Below, piece by piece: positions 40,426-49,449 of a DNA stretch of 64,000 nucleotides (within the stretch, counting starts at the first letter, position 1; the number at the start of each line of letters is the position of its first letter). The translations under genes were made by a program, and so were the position numbers. This DNA comes from JAEMQF01 sp049297615. Its GTDB lineage: Bacteria > Pseudomonadota > Gammaproteobacteria > Burkholderiales > Burkholderiaceae_C. The stretch is taken from positions 1-64,000 of the forward strand of contig JBAQUQ010000430.1 of the NCBI GenBank assembly GCA_049297615.1, written 5' to 3'. Under the pieces are notes generated by a model. That model did not search any database, had not been told where the DNA came from, and saw only the letters and a program-made list of their open reading frames with translations.

Positions 40426-43079
40426 CAAACGACGACGTTGACCAATCGCCCCGGGACCACCTTGACCATTTTCGGCGGCCCTGAGCCGCCGAATCGGCCG
40501 TAGTCCGGGCTCGCGATGGCCGCCGCGACGATCGCCGTCTCGTCGGCGTCGGCCGCCACAGTGACGACGCCGCGGCGCTTGCCGTTGACCTGGAGCACCA
40601 ATTCGATCCGGTCCTGCACGAGCGCAGCAGGGTCGACCTCGGGCCAGGCTGCGTCGAGCAGGTCGCCGAATTCAGCCGCGTAGCCCAGCTCGTTCCAGAG
40701 CACCCAGGTCAGATGCGGGCAGGCCGGATACAGCACGCGCAATAGGATGGCGAAGCCTTCGCGCATGCAGTGCGGTGCGTCACCGCGAAAGCCCTCGAGC
40801 ACATTGAGCAATTTCATCGCGCCGGACACGACGGTGTTGTATTGCATGCGTTCGTAGTCGAAGGCGATCTGGCGCAGCAGACAATGCAATTCGAAGCGCA
40901 ACGCCTTCGCCGCGGTCTCGCTGCCCGCGGCGCTTGTGGCGTCGATCGCTGCGCCGCGGGGAGCGGCGATCGTGCCAACAGAGCGAAGCGACGCCTGGTG
41001 CTTCGCGGCGAATCCCCAGACGCGGCGCAGGAACCGGTTGGCGCCTTCCACGCCGGCGTCGTTCCATTCCAGAGTCTGCTCGGGCGGCGACGCAAACATC
41101 ACGAACAGGCGCGCCGTGTCGGCGCCGTAACGGTCGATCAGCGCCTGCGGGTCGACGCCGTTGTTCTTCGATTTCGACATCGTCGTCCAGCCTTCGCAGG
41201 TGACCGGCGCACCGTCGCGTCTGGCCCTGGCCGAGAGCACGGCGTGGTGCTCGTCTCGTTTCACATCGAGATCGTGTTCCCAAAAATACTCGCGCCCGCC
41301 CTCGACACTGGTGCGCACGAAGGCTTCGTTCAAGACCATGCCCTGCGTGAGCAGCCGGGTGAAGGGCTCGTCGATCGCGACCAGCTTCAGATCGCGCATC
41401 ACCTTGGTCCAGAAGCGTGCATACAGCAGGTGCAGGATGGCGTGTTCGATGCCGCCGATGTATTGATCCATGGGCATCCAGTACGCAGTTCCGGCGCCCA
41501 CCATCGCCGCGCTGTCGCGCGCGTCGCAGTAGCGCATGAAATACCAGGCGCTGTCGACGAAGGTGTCCATCGTGTCGGTTTCACGTTGCGCTGATCCGCC
41601 GCAGCGCGGGCACTTCGTGTTCAGGAAGGCCGCACACTTGTTCAGCGGGTTGGCGGAGCCGTCCGGGATCAGGTCTTGCGGCAGCAACACCGGCAATTCG
41701 CTCTCGGGCACAGGCACGACGCCGCACGAGTCGCAATGCACGATGGGAATCGGCGTGCCCCAATAGCGCTGCCGGCTGATCCCCCAGTCGCGCAGCCGCC
41801 AGGTGGTGTGTTTTTCGCCCAGACCCTTGTCCTGCAGCGCCTGCGCCACCGCGTCGCTGGCCGCCGCGCTGCTCAGGCCGCTGAATGCGCCGCAATGGAC
41901 CGTGACGCCGCGTGCCTTGTCGGCGTACCAGTCCTGCCAGCCTTGCACGCTGAAGCGCTGACCCTCGACCGCGATCACCTGGGTGATATTGATGCCGTGC
42001 TTGCGCGCGAATTCGAAGTCGCGTTCGTCGTGGCCGGGAACACCCATCACGGCACCGTCGCCATAGCTCATCAAGACATAGTTGCCAACCCAGACCTCGA
42101 TCGGCTCGCCCGTCAGCGGGTGCACTACGAACAAGCCTGTGGCCACGCCCTTCTTCTCTTGCGTGGCCAGATCGGCTTCCGTGGTTCCCCCGGCCTTGCA
42201 CTGCGCGAGGAAGGCCGCCACCTCGGCGCTGCGCGTCCCGGCGTGCACGGCCAATTCATGCTCGGGCGCGACGGCGCAGAACGTGACGCCCATGATCGTG
42301 TCGGCGCGGGTCGTGAATACATACATGCGGCCGCCGCCGATCAGGGCTCCCGTGGCATCGCGGATGTCGTGCGTAAAGCAGAACCGAACGCCAACGCTTT
42401 TGCCGATCCAGTTTTCCTGCATCAGCTTGACGCGCTCGGGCCAGCCCGGCAAATGCTGCTGCACCGACTCGAGCAGCTCGCCGGCGTACTTCGTGATGTT
42501 CAGGTAGTAGCCCGGGATTTCGCGTTTTTCGACCGGCGCACCGGAGCGCCAACCGCGTCCGTCGATGACTTGTTCATTGGCCAGCACGGTCTGGTCCACC
42601 GGGTCCCAGTTCACGACCTGGGTGCGGCGCTGCGCGATTCCGGCCTCCAGCATTTTCAGGAACAACCACTGGTTCCACTTGTAGTAGCCGGGATGGCAAG
42701 TCGCGATTTCGCGGCTCCAGTCGATTGCCAGCCCCATCGCCTGCATCTGCTGCTTCATCGCCGCGATGTTGTCATAGGTCCAACGCGCGGGCGGCACCTT
42801 GTTCCTGATCGCGGCGTTTTCGGCCGGCAAGCCGAATGCGTCCCACCCCATGGGCATCAACACGTTCATGCCGCGCATGCGCAAATGGCGCGCGAGCATG
42901 TCATTGATGGTGTAGTTGCGCACATGGCCCATGTGCAATTTGCCGCTCGGGTAGGGCAACATCGAACACGCGTAATACTTGGGTCGCCGCTTGTCTTCAA
43001 TCACGCGGTAGGCGTCCGCTGCGGACCAGGCGGCCTGCGCGGCGCGCTCAATCTCGGCAGGTTTGAAATCCGGGTTCAT
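40425..43079 (-). CDS. leuS: Leucyl-tRNA synthetase
   Basis: 884 aa class I synthetase charging tRNA-Leu. The HIGH motif is HMGH at residues 49-52 (YPSGKLHMGHVRNYT) and the KMSKS motif reads TMSKS at 633-637. The editing domain in the middle includes DTIMGVTFCAVAPEHEL and the threonine-rich GLFVVHPLTGEPIEVWVGNY. Zinc-domain cysteines occur in HCDSCGVVP and NTKCPRCGG. The C-terminal anticodon and leucine-specific domains are complete. It lies 7 bp after the exbD-like gene. Confidence 0.97.
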   Translation of the reverse strand: MNPDFKPAEIERAAQAAWSAADAYRVIEDKRRPKYYACSMLPYPSGKLHMGHVRNYTINDMLARHLRMRGMNVLMPMGWDAFGLPAENAAIRNKVPPARWTYDNIAAMKQQMQAMGLAIDWSREIATCHPGYYKWNQWLFLKMLEAGIAQRRTQVVNWDPVDQTVLANEQVIDGRGWRSGAPVEKREIPGYYLNITKYAGELLESVQQHLPGWPERVKLMQENWIGKSVGVRFCFTHDIRDATGALIGGGRMYVFTTRADTIMGVTFCAVAPEHELAVHAGTRSAEVAAFLAQCKAGGTTEADLATQEKKGVATGLFVVHPLTGEPIEVWVGNYVLMSYGDGAVMGVPGHDERDFEFARKHGINITQVIAVEGQRFSVQGWQDWYADKARGVTVHCGAFSGLSSAAASDAVAQALQDKGLGEKHTTWRLRDWGISRQRYWGTPIPIVHCDSCGVVPVPESELPVLLPQDLIPDGSANPLNKCAAFLNTKCPRCGGSAQRETDTMDTFVDSAWYFMRYCDARDSAAMVGAGTAYWMPMDQYIGGIEHAILHLLYARFWTKVMRDLKLVAIDEPFTRLLTQGMVLNEAFVRTSVEGGREYFWEHDLDVKRDEHHAVLSARARRDGAPVTCEGWTTMSKSKNNGVDPQALIDRYGADTARLFVMFASPPEQTLEWNDAGVEGANRFLRRVWGFAAKHQASLRSVGTIAAPRGAAIDATSAAGSETAAKALRFELHCLLRQIAFDYERMQYNTVVSGAMKLLNVLEGFRGDAPHCMREGFAILLRVLYPACPHLTWVLWNELGYAAEFGDLLDAAWPEVDPAALVQDRIELVLQVNGKRRGVVTVAADADETAIVAAAIASPDYGRFGGSGPPKMVKVVPGRLVNVVV

Positions 43080-43086
43080 GATTGAC

Positions 43087-43521
43087 TCAACGCCCCGGCG
43101 GGGCGGTGCCCGTCGGCTCGGCGATGAAGCCGATGCGGGTCAGGCCGGCTTTTTGCACGATGCCAATCAGCTCTGCGACGCTGCCATAGGGCACGCCTTT
43201 GTCGGCGCGCAACTGCACTTCGAGTTGCGGGTTCTTGCGTGCAGCGTCGCCGACCCGCGCCGCGAAGCCGGGGCGGTCCAGCATCTCGTCGCCGAAATAC
43301 AGACGCCCTTGCAGGTCGAGCGCCACGGCGATGTACAAGGGGCTGTCGCTGGGCGCGGCGGCGTCGGATTTGGGCAGGTCGAGCTTGAGGCTGCTGCTCA
43401 TCAAGGGCGCCGTGATCATGAAGATGACGAGCAGCACGAGCATCACGTCGATCAGCGGCGTCATGTTGATGTCGCTCATCGGCTGCGGGCCGGCGTTGCG
43501 CTCCAGGCGCCCAAAGGCCAT
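43087..43521 (-). CDS. ExbD/TolR family proton-channel subunit
   Basis: 144 aa. One transmembrane helix near the N-terminus is preceded by MSDINMTPLIDVMLVLLVIF, which contains the essential Asp (PLIDV). The periplasmic domain starts after the hydrophobic stretch and has LRADKGVPYGSVAELIGIVQKAG. With the preceding TolQ/ExbB-like gene it forms a proton-driven motor. ExbD and TolR cannot be told apart by sequence alone. No tonB, tolA, tolB or pal gene is adjacent. ATG 43521 lies 4 bp after the stop of its partner. Confidence 0.9.
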   Translation of the reverse strand: MAFGRLERNAGPQPMSDINMTPLIDVMLVLLVIFMITAPLMSSSLKLDLPKSDAAAPSDSPLYIAVALDLQGRLYFGDEMLDRPGFAARVGDAARKNPQLEVQLRADKGVPYGSVAELIGIVQKAGLTRIGFIAEPTGTAPPGR

Positions 43522-43525
43522 GCTG

Positions 43526-44230
43526 TCAGTCCCGCGCCTGGGCCGCGCCGGCGATAAAGTCGGCCGCAGCGCCCGTCGCGGCGGCACCGGCGTCGATCAA
43601 CATCTCACGCAAGTCGTGGGCAAAGCCCTCCAGCTCGGCTTCGCACGCCGCAACTCGCTTGCCGAAAATGTTGTAGGCCAGCACGCCGGGGATCGCCACC
43701 GCCAGGCCGGCTGCCGTCATCACCAGCGCTTCGCCCACCGGTCCGGACACGCGTTCGATCGTGATACTGCCTGCCGCCGAGATGCTGAGCAAGGCGTGAT
43801 AGATGCCCCACACCGTTCCGAACAGGCCGATGAACGGCGCCGTGCTGCCGATCGAGGCGAGCAGTACCTGGCCGAACTGCAGCTGCGCGAGCACACCGTG
43901 CAGCGCGTCGCGCAGGCGCCGCGTGAGTTGCGAGTCGACCTGGCCCTTGCTTTCCAGCGTGCCGTGCGGCGCGTGGGCCAGGGCTGCGGCGAGCAAGGGG
44001 CTGACCACGGCCTCGCGGTCGAATTTGACCAACTGCGCGCGACCCTCCCCCAGCGACGGCGCCGCCCAGAACGCCGCAACGGCGCGCGTGAGATCGAGAC
44101 CGACGCGGCGCAACAGCCAGCCTTTCCAGAAGATGACGACCCAGGCGCTGATCGACATCGCCAGCAACAACACCGCAACGCCGCGCGTGATCAAGTCGCC
44201 TTGCGACCAGAAACTCTCAAAACCGGTCAT
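43526..44230 (-). CDS. ExbB/TolQ/MotA family proton-channel subunit
   Basis: 234 aa. Three transmembrane helices are visible: GVAVLLLAMSISAWVVIFW near the N-terminus, and two near residues 135-200. The conserved LLASIGSTAPFIGLFGTVWG and GPVGEALVMTAAGLAVAIPG motifs line the proton path. Partner of the ExbD/TolR gene that follows. ATG 44230 has GAGGA 7 nt upstream; ATG 44251 is an alternative. The location between dapB and leuS is typical of Burkholderiales. Client (TonB or TolA) is not visible here. Confidence 0.92.
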   Translation of the reverse strand: MTGFESFWSQGDLITRGVAVLLLAMSISAWVVIFWKGWLLRRVGLDLTRAVAAFWAAPSLGEGRAQLVKFDREAVVSPLLAAALAHAPHGTLESKGQVDSQLTRRLRDALHGVLAQLQFGQVLLASIGSTAPFIGLFGTVWGIYHALLSISAAGSITIERVSGPVGEALVMTAAGLAVAIPGVLAYNIFGKRVAACEAELEGFAHDLREMLIDAGAAATGAAADFIAGAAQARD

Positions 44231-44264
44231 GTCCAGTTCCTCGGCGAACATTCGGCGGCGCGCA

Positions 44265-45074
44265 TCAGGCCAGCCCCAGCACATGGCTCATGTTGTACAG
44301 ACCGCTCGCCCGCCCCGCCAGGAAGCGCGCGGCGCGCAGGCTCCCCTGTGCGTAGCCGGCGCGGCTGCTGGCCCTGTGGGTGATCTCGATGCGCTCGCCG
44401 GTCCCGGCGAACAAGACGGTGTGGTCACCGACGATGTCGCCGCCGCGGATGCTGGAAAAGCCTATCGTCGCCGCTTCGCGTTCGCCGGTCACGCCGTCGC
44501 GTGCGTACACCGCGCAGTCGGCGAGTTCGCGCCCGAGCGCACGCGCCACCGTCTCGCCCATCAGCAGTGCCGTGCCGCTCGGGGCGTCGACCTTATGCCG
44601 GTGGTGCGCTTCGATCACTTCGACGTCGTAGCCGCGGCTCAACGCGCGTGCCGCCACCTCGAGCAGCTGCAATACGACATTCACGCCCACACTCATATTG
44701 GGTGCCATCACGATGGAAATGTGTTTGGCGTGTTCGACGATCTCTGCTTTCTGCGCGTCGTTGAAACCTGTGGTTCCGATCACCGCCTTGACGCCCATAC
44801 TGCGGCAGGCGGCCAAGTGCGCCAGCGTGCCTTCGGGCCGCGTGAAATCGATCAGTACCTGGGCGATTCGCAGCGCTTCGCGTGCGTCCGCGCTCACTGC
44901 CACACCGCTGCTGCGGCCCAGGAATGCCAGGCAGTCCTGTCCGATTCCCGGAGCGCCTGGAATATCCAGCGCGCCAGCGAGCGACAGGTCTTGCGCCGCC
45001 GCAGCGGCCTCGAGCAAGATGCGCCCCATGCGCCCGCTGGCTCCCGCCACGGCGATACGCAGCGGCAGGGTCAT
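44265..45074 (-). CDS. dapB: 4-hydroxy-tetrahydrodipicolinate reductase
   Basis: Reduces 4-hydroxy-tetrahydrodipicolinate in the lysine and diaminopimelate pathway. 269 aa. N-terminal nucleotide-binding motif IAVAGASGRMGRILLEAA, then FTRPEGTLAHLAAC and IGTTGFNDAQKAEI. The catalytic signature EVIEAHHRHKVDAPSGTALL carries the His-His and Lys. IGFSSIRGGDIVGDHTVLFA and the C-terminal ARFLAGRASGLYNM are also diagnostic. ATG 45074 overlaps the bamE stop (ATGA). Confidence 0.96.
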   Translation of the reverse strand: MTLPLRIAVAGASGRMGRILLEAAAAAQDLSLAGALDIPGAPGIGQDCLAFLGRSSGVAVSADAREALRIAQVLIDFTRPEGTLAHLAACRSMGVKAVIGTTGFNDAQKAEIVEHAKHISIVMAPNMSVGVNVVLQLLEVAARALSRGYDVEVIEAHHRHKVDAPSGTALLMGETVARALGRELADCAVYARDGVTGEREAATIGFSSIRGGDIVGDHTVLFAGTGERIEITHRASSRAGYAQGSLRAARFLAGRASGLYNMSHVLGLA

Positions 45075-45619
45075 GGCCTGGGCTCGAGCGGGGGGTAATC
45101 GCGCAGCGCAGCCGCGGGCTCGACCGGCGCGGCGGGAACTTTCGCAGGGACCGGCAAGGCCTGGAGTTGAGCCGGGCTCAAGGCCAGAGGCGCAGCATCG
45201 CGCGAGGTCTTGAAGGTATCGATGGCGCCGACGAACTCGCGTTCGCTCGGCAACTCGCCCTCGGCGTCGAGGCGCTCGAGCTTGTCGGCGCTGAACAGCG
45301 CGACCACCCTGCGCAATTGCGGTTCGGCGCCTTGGCGCTGAATCGTGAACACATAGTCCCAGCGATCGGCGTGAAAGATGTCGATGAGCAGAGGCGTACC
45401 GAGCAAGTCGCGCACCTGGCTGGGGCTCATGCCGGGTTTGACCAGCGCCGCGCGCTCCTTGGTGATCACATTGCCCTGCACCACTTCGACACGGTAGGGC
45501 GTGATCACGCCGAGAAAATTGTCGGAGGACTGCAAAGACTGGCAAGCGCCGGTCGCAAGTCCGGCCAGTGAGGCAGCGACCACCAGGGCGCAGCGGCGGG
45601 AATTCAATGTCGATCTCAT
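45071..45619 (-). CDS. bamE: Outer-membrane assembly lipoprotein BamE
   Basis: 182 aa. The signal peptide ends in GLATGAC with Cys26 as the lipid site. The mature domain has PYRVEVVQGNVITKERAALV, KPGMSPSQVRDLLGTPLLID and DRWDYVFTIQR, the BamE/SmpA fold. A proline- and alanine-rich C-terminal tail of about 40 residues is extra to the compact E. coli protein. It stabilises the BAM complex that inserts outer-membrane proteins. The gene heads a seven-gene run and is divergent from fur, an arrangement conserved in many proteobacteria. Confidence 0.94.
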   Translation of the reverse strand: MRSTLNSRRCALVVAASLAGLATGACQSLQSSDNFLGVITPYRVEVVQGNVITKERAALVKPGMSPSQVRDLLGTPLLIDIFHADRWDYVFTIQRQGAEPQLRRVVALFSADKLERLDAEGELPSEREFVGAIDTFKTSRDAAPLALSPAQLQALPVPAKVPAAPVEPAAALRDYPPLEPRP

Positions 45620-45653
45620 GGAGTTGAACGCTCGGTGCCGGCAAGGGCCGCTG

Positions 45654-45681
45654 TTGCAACAAGACGCTGCGCCGATATGAT
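45654..45681 (+). promoter_or_regulatory. Candidate fur promoter
   Basis: TTGCAA (45654-45659) and TATGAT (45676-45681), spaced by 16 bp, resemble a sigma-70 promoter. They point toward fur, 51 bp before its ATG, within the 113-bp bamE/fur divergent region. No obvious Fur box is seen. Confidence 0.5.
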
Positions 45682-45732
45682 GCGACGATTCTAGCGGCGC
45701 AACCGCCCACTCCGGGCGCCCCACCCCAGCCG

Positions 45733-46161
45733 ATGACGCGTGCCGACGAACTGAAGAACAGCGGGCTGAAGGCGACCTTGCCTCGCATCAAGGTGCTTGA
45801 GGTTTTTCAAAAGACCCGTCAACGCCACTTGAGCGCCGAAGACGTTTACCGGCTCTTGCTCGGCGAGGGCGCCGACGTCGGCCTGGCCACGGTGTACCGC
45901 GTCTTGATGCAATTCGAGCAGGCCGGCATCTTGTCGCGCACCCACATCGAGACCGGCAAAGCCGTGTTCGAACTCAACGAGGGCAAACACCACGACCATC
46001 TGGTGTGCCTCGACTGCGGCCGCGTCGAAGAATTTTTCGATGCCGAAATCGAGAAGCGCCAGCAGGTGGTCGCCGTCTCGCGCGGATTCGAACTGCAAGA
46101 CCACGCACTGGCGCTGTACGGTGCATGCAGGAAGCAAAACTGCGAATTCAAGACCAACTAG
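45733..46161 (+). CDS. fur: Ferric uptake regulator Fur
   Basis: 142 aa iron-responsive repressor. The N-terminal winged helix has LKATLPRIKVLEVFQ, HLSAEDVYRLLLGEGADVGL and ATVYRVLMQFEQAGILSRT. The C-terminal metal and dimer domain carries EGKHHDHLVCLDCGRVEEFF and the closing CRKQNC; both cysteine pairs would bind structural zinc. It is encoded divergently from bamE and convergently with hprK, 36 bp away. Confidence 0.97.
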   Translation: MTRADELKNSGLKATLPRIKVLEVFQKTRQRHLSAEDVYRLLLGEGADVGLATVYRVLMQFEQAGILSRTHIETGKAVFELNEGKHHDHLVCLDCGRVEEFFDAEIEKRQQVVAVSRGFELQDHALALYGACRKQNCEFKTN

Positions 46162-46197
46162 CTGCACCAGACTGGGCTCGGGGCCGACCCGGGAAAC

Positions 46198-47148
46198 TCA
46201 GGACAACTTCAACATCGCCTGTTGCTGGCGCTCGATGAAGTCTTTGTAGGTATCGATTCCGCGCAGCTGCAGAATCGTCGCTCGCACCGCCGCTTCGACC
46301 AGGACGGCGAGGTTGCGCCCGGCGTCCACCGCGATCACCGCCTTGCGCACCGGCACATCCAGAATTTCTTCATACAGCGGCTCGTAGGGCAGGCGTTCGA
46401 AATCGCGTTCCATCGTTTCCTTGCGCACCAAATGGACAATCAATTTGAGCCGCATCTTGCGGCGCACCGCGGTCTCGCCGAAGATCGCCTTGATGTCGAG
46501 CAGGCCGATGCCGCGCACCTCGAGCAGGTTCATCAGCAGTTCCGGGCAGCGCCCTTCGAGTGCAGTCTGCGAAACGCGGAACAGGTCCACCGCGTCGTCC
46601 GCCACCAGGCCGTGGCCGCGCGAGATCAGCTCCAGGCCGAGTTCGCTCTTGCCCAGGCCCGACTCGCCGGTCAACAGCACGCCCATGCCCAGGATGTCCA
46701 TGAAAACGCCGTGGCGCGTGGTGCGCTCGGCGAAATGGTTGCCGAGATAACCCCGCACCACATCGATGACGTGGCCGGCCGGCTCTGTCGTCACGAACAG
46801 CGGGATATCGCTGCGGTCGCACATCGCCACCAGGCGCTCGGGTGCGGCTTGGGCGTCGGCGACGATCAGGGCCGGCGGCTCGAGCGTGACGATGCGGGCA
46901 ATGCGTCGCTCGGCGACATCCGCGGCGCACTCCGTGAGATACGCCACTTCGCGCGTGCCGGCGATCTGAACGCGATAGGGATGGATGTAGTTGAGGTACC
47001 CCACCAGGTCGGCGGCCGATTGGGCGTTGCGCACTGCAGCCTCATCGATGCGCCGCTCGGGATGTGCGTGCCCTGCGACCCATTCCCAGCGCAGCGCGCG
47101 GCGGTGCTCCTCGAACAATGCCTCGGCGCTGATGACGCTGGGTTTCAC
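46198..47148 (-). CDS. hprK: HPr kinase/phosphorylase
   Basis: 316 aa. The N-terminal domain is followed by the P-loop GESGLGKS at residues 161-168 and the catalytic LVADDAVDLFRVS. The signature EVRGIGLLDIKAIFGETAVR follows. It phosphorylates and dephosphorylates the serine of HPr-type proteins. In proteobacteria it sits with ptsN and links the nitrogen PTS to regulation, not to sugar uptake. A GTG at 47148 starts the conserved sequence. It lies 21 bp after ptsN. No HPr or EI-Ntr gene is in the window. Confidence 0.95.
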   Translation of the reverse strand: MKPSVISAEALFEEHRRALRWEWVAGHAHPERRIDEAAVRNAQSAADLVGYLNYIHPYRVQIAGTREVAYLTECAADVAERRIARIVTLEPPALIVADAQAAPERLVAMCDRSDIPLFVTTEPAGHVIDVVRGYLGNHFAERTTRHGVFMDILGMGVLLTGESGLGKSELGLELISRGHGLVADDAVDLFRVSQTALEGRCPELLMNLLEVRGIGLLDIKAIFGETAVRRKMRLKLIVHLVRKETMERDFERLPYEPLYEEILDVPVRKAVIAVDAGRNLAVLVEAAVRATILQLRGIDTYKDFIERQQQAMLKLS

Positions 47149-47169
47149 ACAGCGCTCACGGCATCAGTC

Positions 47170-47640
47170 TCAGGCGGCCGACTTCAACGGAACCCAGTTG
47201 GCGATGAGTTGGTGCACCTTGGCCGCGTCGGCCTCGCTTTTCAGGCGTTCGCGCAACTCTCGATCCGACAGCATTTCCGCGATTTCGGAGAGGATTTCCA
47301 GGTGCCGCTGGGTTGCCGCTTCGGGCACGAGCAGAAAGATCAACAGGCCCACCGCTTCTTCGTCCGGAGCGTCGAAAGGAATCGGCTGGCGGACCCGCAC
47401 GACCGCGGCCAAAGGATTCTTCAGGCCTTTGATTCGGCCATGCGGTATCGCCACGCCATGACCCAAACCGGTGGACCCGAGCCGCTCGCGCGCGAACAGA
47501 TTGTCCGTCACCGTCGCCCGCGCGATAGCGTGCTGGTTCTCGAACAGCAACCCCGCGAACTCGAAAGCGCGTTTCTTGCTGGTGGCATCCACTTCGACGG
47601 CGACGTTCGCCACGGGCAGGATGGCGGCAAGGCGGTTCAT
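47170..47640 (-). CDS. ptsN: Nitrogen-PTS enzyme IIA (PtsN)
   Basis: 156 aa EIIA-Ntr with the phosphorylatable His in the segment GLGHGVAIPHGRIKGLKNPL. The rest of the fold is seen in SKKRAFEFAGLLFEN, FDAPDEEAVGLLIFLLVPE and HLEILSEIAEMLSDRELRER. It signals potassium and phosphate or nitrogen status by protein contacts and does not transport sugar. ATG 47640 is used; a TTG at 47661 is in frame. The gene is separated from hpf by a terminator and 270 bp, so it likely has its own promoter. Confidence 0.94.
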   Translation of the reverse strand: MNRLAAILPVANVAVEVDATSKKRAFEFAGLLFENQHAIARATVTDNLFARERLGSTGLGHGVAIPHGRIKGLKNPLAAVVRVRQPIPFDAPDEEAVGLLIFLLVPEAATQRHLEILSEIAEMLSDRELRERLKSEADAAKVHQLIANWVPLKSAA

Positions 47641-47847
47641 GAGCAGAGGGGCGCTGGGCAAATCAAGTTAAAAACCGGCTTTTCGCAAGATTGTCACGAT
47701 AGTCCCGGTTTTGTCACGGCGCGTGATTATGAATGGGCTGACGTTTTAGCGGCGCAGTCGGGCTGACGCAAGGGTTGCTTCAAGGGAATCTGCTGCGTCG
47801 CAACAACATTTCACGGCGCGGGGGGGGACAGCGAGATCTTGACCCAT

Positions 47848-47871
47848 CAAAAAGCGGCCGAGGGGCCGCTT
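47848..47871 (-). terminator. Rho-independent terminator of hpf
   Basis: Stem AAAGCGGCC (47850-47858) and GGCCGCTTT (47863-47871), 9 perfect pairs with a 4-nt loop. On the minus strand a TTTTT run follows the stem, so it terminates hpf transcription 43 bp after its stop. Confidence 0.85.
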
Positions 47872-47913
47872 TGGTTGACGCAGTCGCGTCAATCGACGGG
47901 GTCGAACGCGCCA

Positions 47914-48255
47914 TCAGGTCGGTGCGGCGTTCAGCCGTTTCGCGGCCGCGTGGTGGTGGTTCTGCACCTTGTCCTTGTGGCGGCAGACCTGCCGGTCGAG
48001 TTTGTCCATCAGTTGATCGATCGCCGCATACAGGTCTTCATGGGCGTGCTCGACGAAGATGTCCTTGCCCTTGACGTGCAGGGTGACCTCGGCCTTTTGC
48101 CTTCGCTCCTTCTCCTTGAGTTTCTCGATCGACAGCAGCACGGTGATATCGACGACCTGGTCGAAATGGCGCGTGACGCGCTCCAGTTTCGTCAGTACAT
48201 ATTCTCTCAAGGAAGGCGTAACTTCGAGGTGATGGCCGCTGATCGTCAAATTCAT
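47914..48255 (-). CDS. hpf: Ribosome hibernation promoting factor
   Basis: 113 aa, short-HPF/YfiA family. It starts MNLTISGHHLEVTPSLREYV, then the core LERVTRHFDQVVDITVLLSI, HVKGKDIFVEHAHEDLYAAI and DQLMDKLDRQVCRHKDKVQ. It binds the 30S decoding region and helps form inactive 100S ribosomes in stationary phase. AAGGAG lies close to ATG 48255. In many proteobacteria rpoN and lptB come upstream; here a corA gene on the opposite strand does. Confidence 0.94.
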   Translation of the reverse strand: MNLTISGHHLEVTPSLREYVLTKLERVTRHFDQVVDITVLLSIEKLKEKERRQKAEVTLHVKGKDIFVEHAHEDLYAAIDQLMDKLDRQVCRHKDKVQNHHHAAAKRLNAAPT

Positions 48256-48420
48256 GAATTCTCCTTGGCTGGGACCATGTAAAAAGGCTTCTCGGGGCAG
48301 CTTGCCGGGCCAGTGTGCACGGGATCGGTCAAGCTGACAAGGGCGCTCGCTTGGGGGGGGTAGCAAGGGTGGCCCGCGCCATCGGTTAAGCTCTTGGGCT
48401 GCACAGCCCCCCGTTTGCCC

Positions 48421-49383
48421 ATGCTGAATGTCTTCACGCTGGCCAACGGCCGGCTGTTCCAGGAAGAGATCGCGAGCCTCGAGGCCCTGGCCGAGGTGCA
48501 GCCCGTTTGGGTGGACCTGGATGCGCCGAGCGTCGCGGAAAAGAGCTGGATCGCGCAGCGTTTTGGCGTGACGATTCCACTGGACGCCGTCGACGACGAC
48601 CTCGAAGAATCGGCGCGCTTCTACGAAGAAGACAGCGGCGAGCTGCATATCCGCTCCGACTTCCTGATCGACGACGACCGCACGCCGCGCAACGTGCGTG
48701 TGGCTTTCATCCTGTTCAAGAAAGTGCTGTTCTCGGTGCACGAGGAAGACTTGCCGGTGTTCCGGCTGCTGCGGCTGCGGGCGCGGCGCATCCCCGCGCT
48801 CATCGAAGACGCGAAGGACGTGCTGCTCAAGCTCTACGACGCCGACGCCGAATACAGCGCTGACGCGCTGGAGGGCATATACGACAGTCTCGAATCGGTC
48901 AGCGCAAGCGTGCTGCGCCAACCGGTGAACGATCAGGCGGCGGCTGAGGCACTGTCGGCCATCGCGCGTCAGGAAGACCTGAACGGGCGCATCAGGCGCA
49001 ATGTGATGGACACGAGACGGGCGGTGAGTTTCATGATGCGCAGCCGCCTGCTCAACGCCGAGCAGTTCGAAGAGGCGCGCCAGATCCTGCGCGACATCGA
49101 TTCGCTCGACAGTCACAGTACGTTTCTGTTCGACAAGATCAACTTTCTGATGAACGCGACGGTGGGCTTCATCAATATCAACCAGAACAAGATCATCAAG
49201 ATCTTCTCGGTGGCCAGCGTGGCACTGCTGCCGCCCACCCTCATCGCGAGCATCTACGGCATGAATTTCAGGGTCATCCCGGAACTCGATTGGGACTTGG
49301 GCTACCCGTTTGCGCTGGCACTGATGCTGGCCTCGGTGGCCGCGCCGTTTATCTATTTTCGGCGCAAGGGCTGGTTGCGATAG
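48421..49383 (+). CDS. corA: Magnesium/cobalt transporter CorA
   Basis: 320 aa. A large soluble N-terminal funnel domain is followed by two C-terminal transmembrane helices. The signature GMN is at residues 280-282 (SIYGMNF), ending the first pore helix (IFSVASVALLPPTLIA). The second helix is YPFALALMLASVAAPFIYF, and the tail is the short basic RRKGWLR. It forms a pentameric Mg2+ channel in the inner membrane. ATG 48421 has no clear ribosome site. The gene is divergent from hpf. Confidence 0.95.
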   Translation: MLNVFTLANGRLFQEEIASLEALAEVQPVWVDLDAPSVAEKSWIAQRFGVTIPLDAVDDDLEESARFYEEDSGELHIRSDFLIDDDRTPRNVRVAFILFKKVLFSVHEEDLPVFRLLRLRARRIPALIEDAKDVLLKLYDADAEYSADALEGIYDSLESVSASVLRQPVNDQAAAEALSAIARQEDLNGRIRRNVMDTRRAVSFMMRSRLLNAEQFEEARQILRDIDSLDSHSTFLFDKINFLMNATVGFININQNKIIKIFSVASVALLPPTLIASIYGMNFRVIPELDWDLGYPFALALMLASVAAPFIYFRRKGWLR

Positions 49384-49449
49384 CGGCTCGAGACCAGGCA
49401 AATGCGGCACCCGCCCACGTCTAGAATCGCTTGAACTCCGAGGACCACC

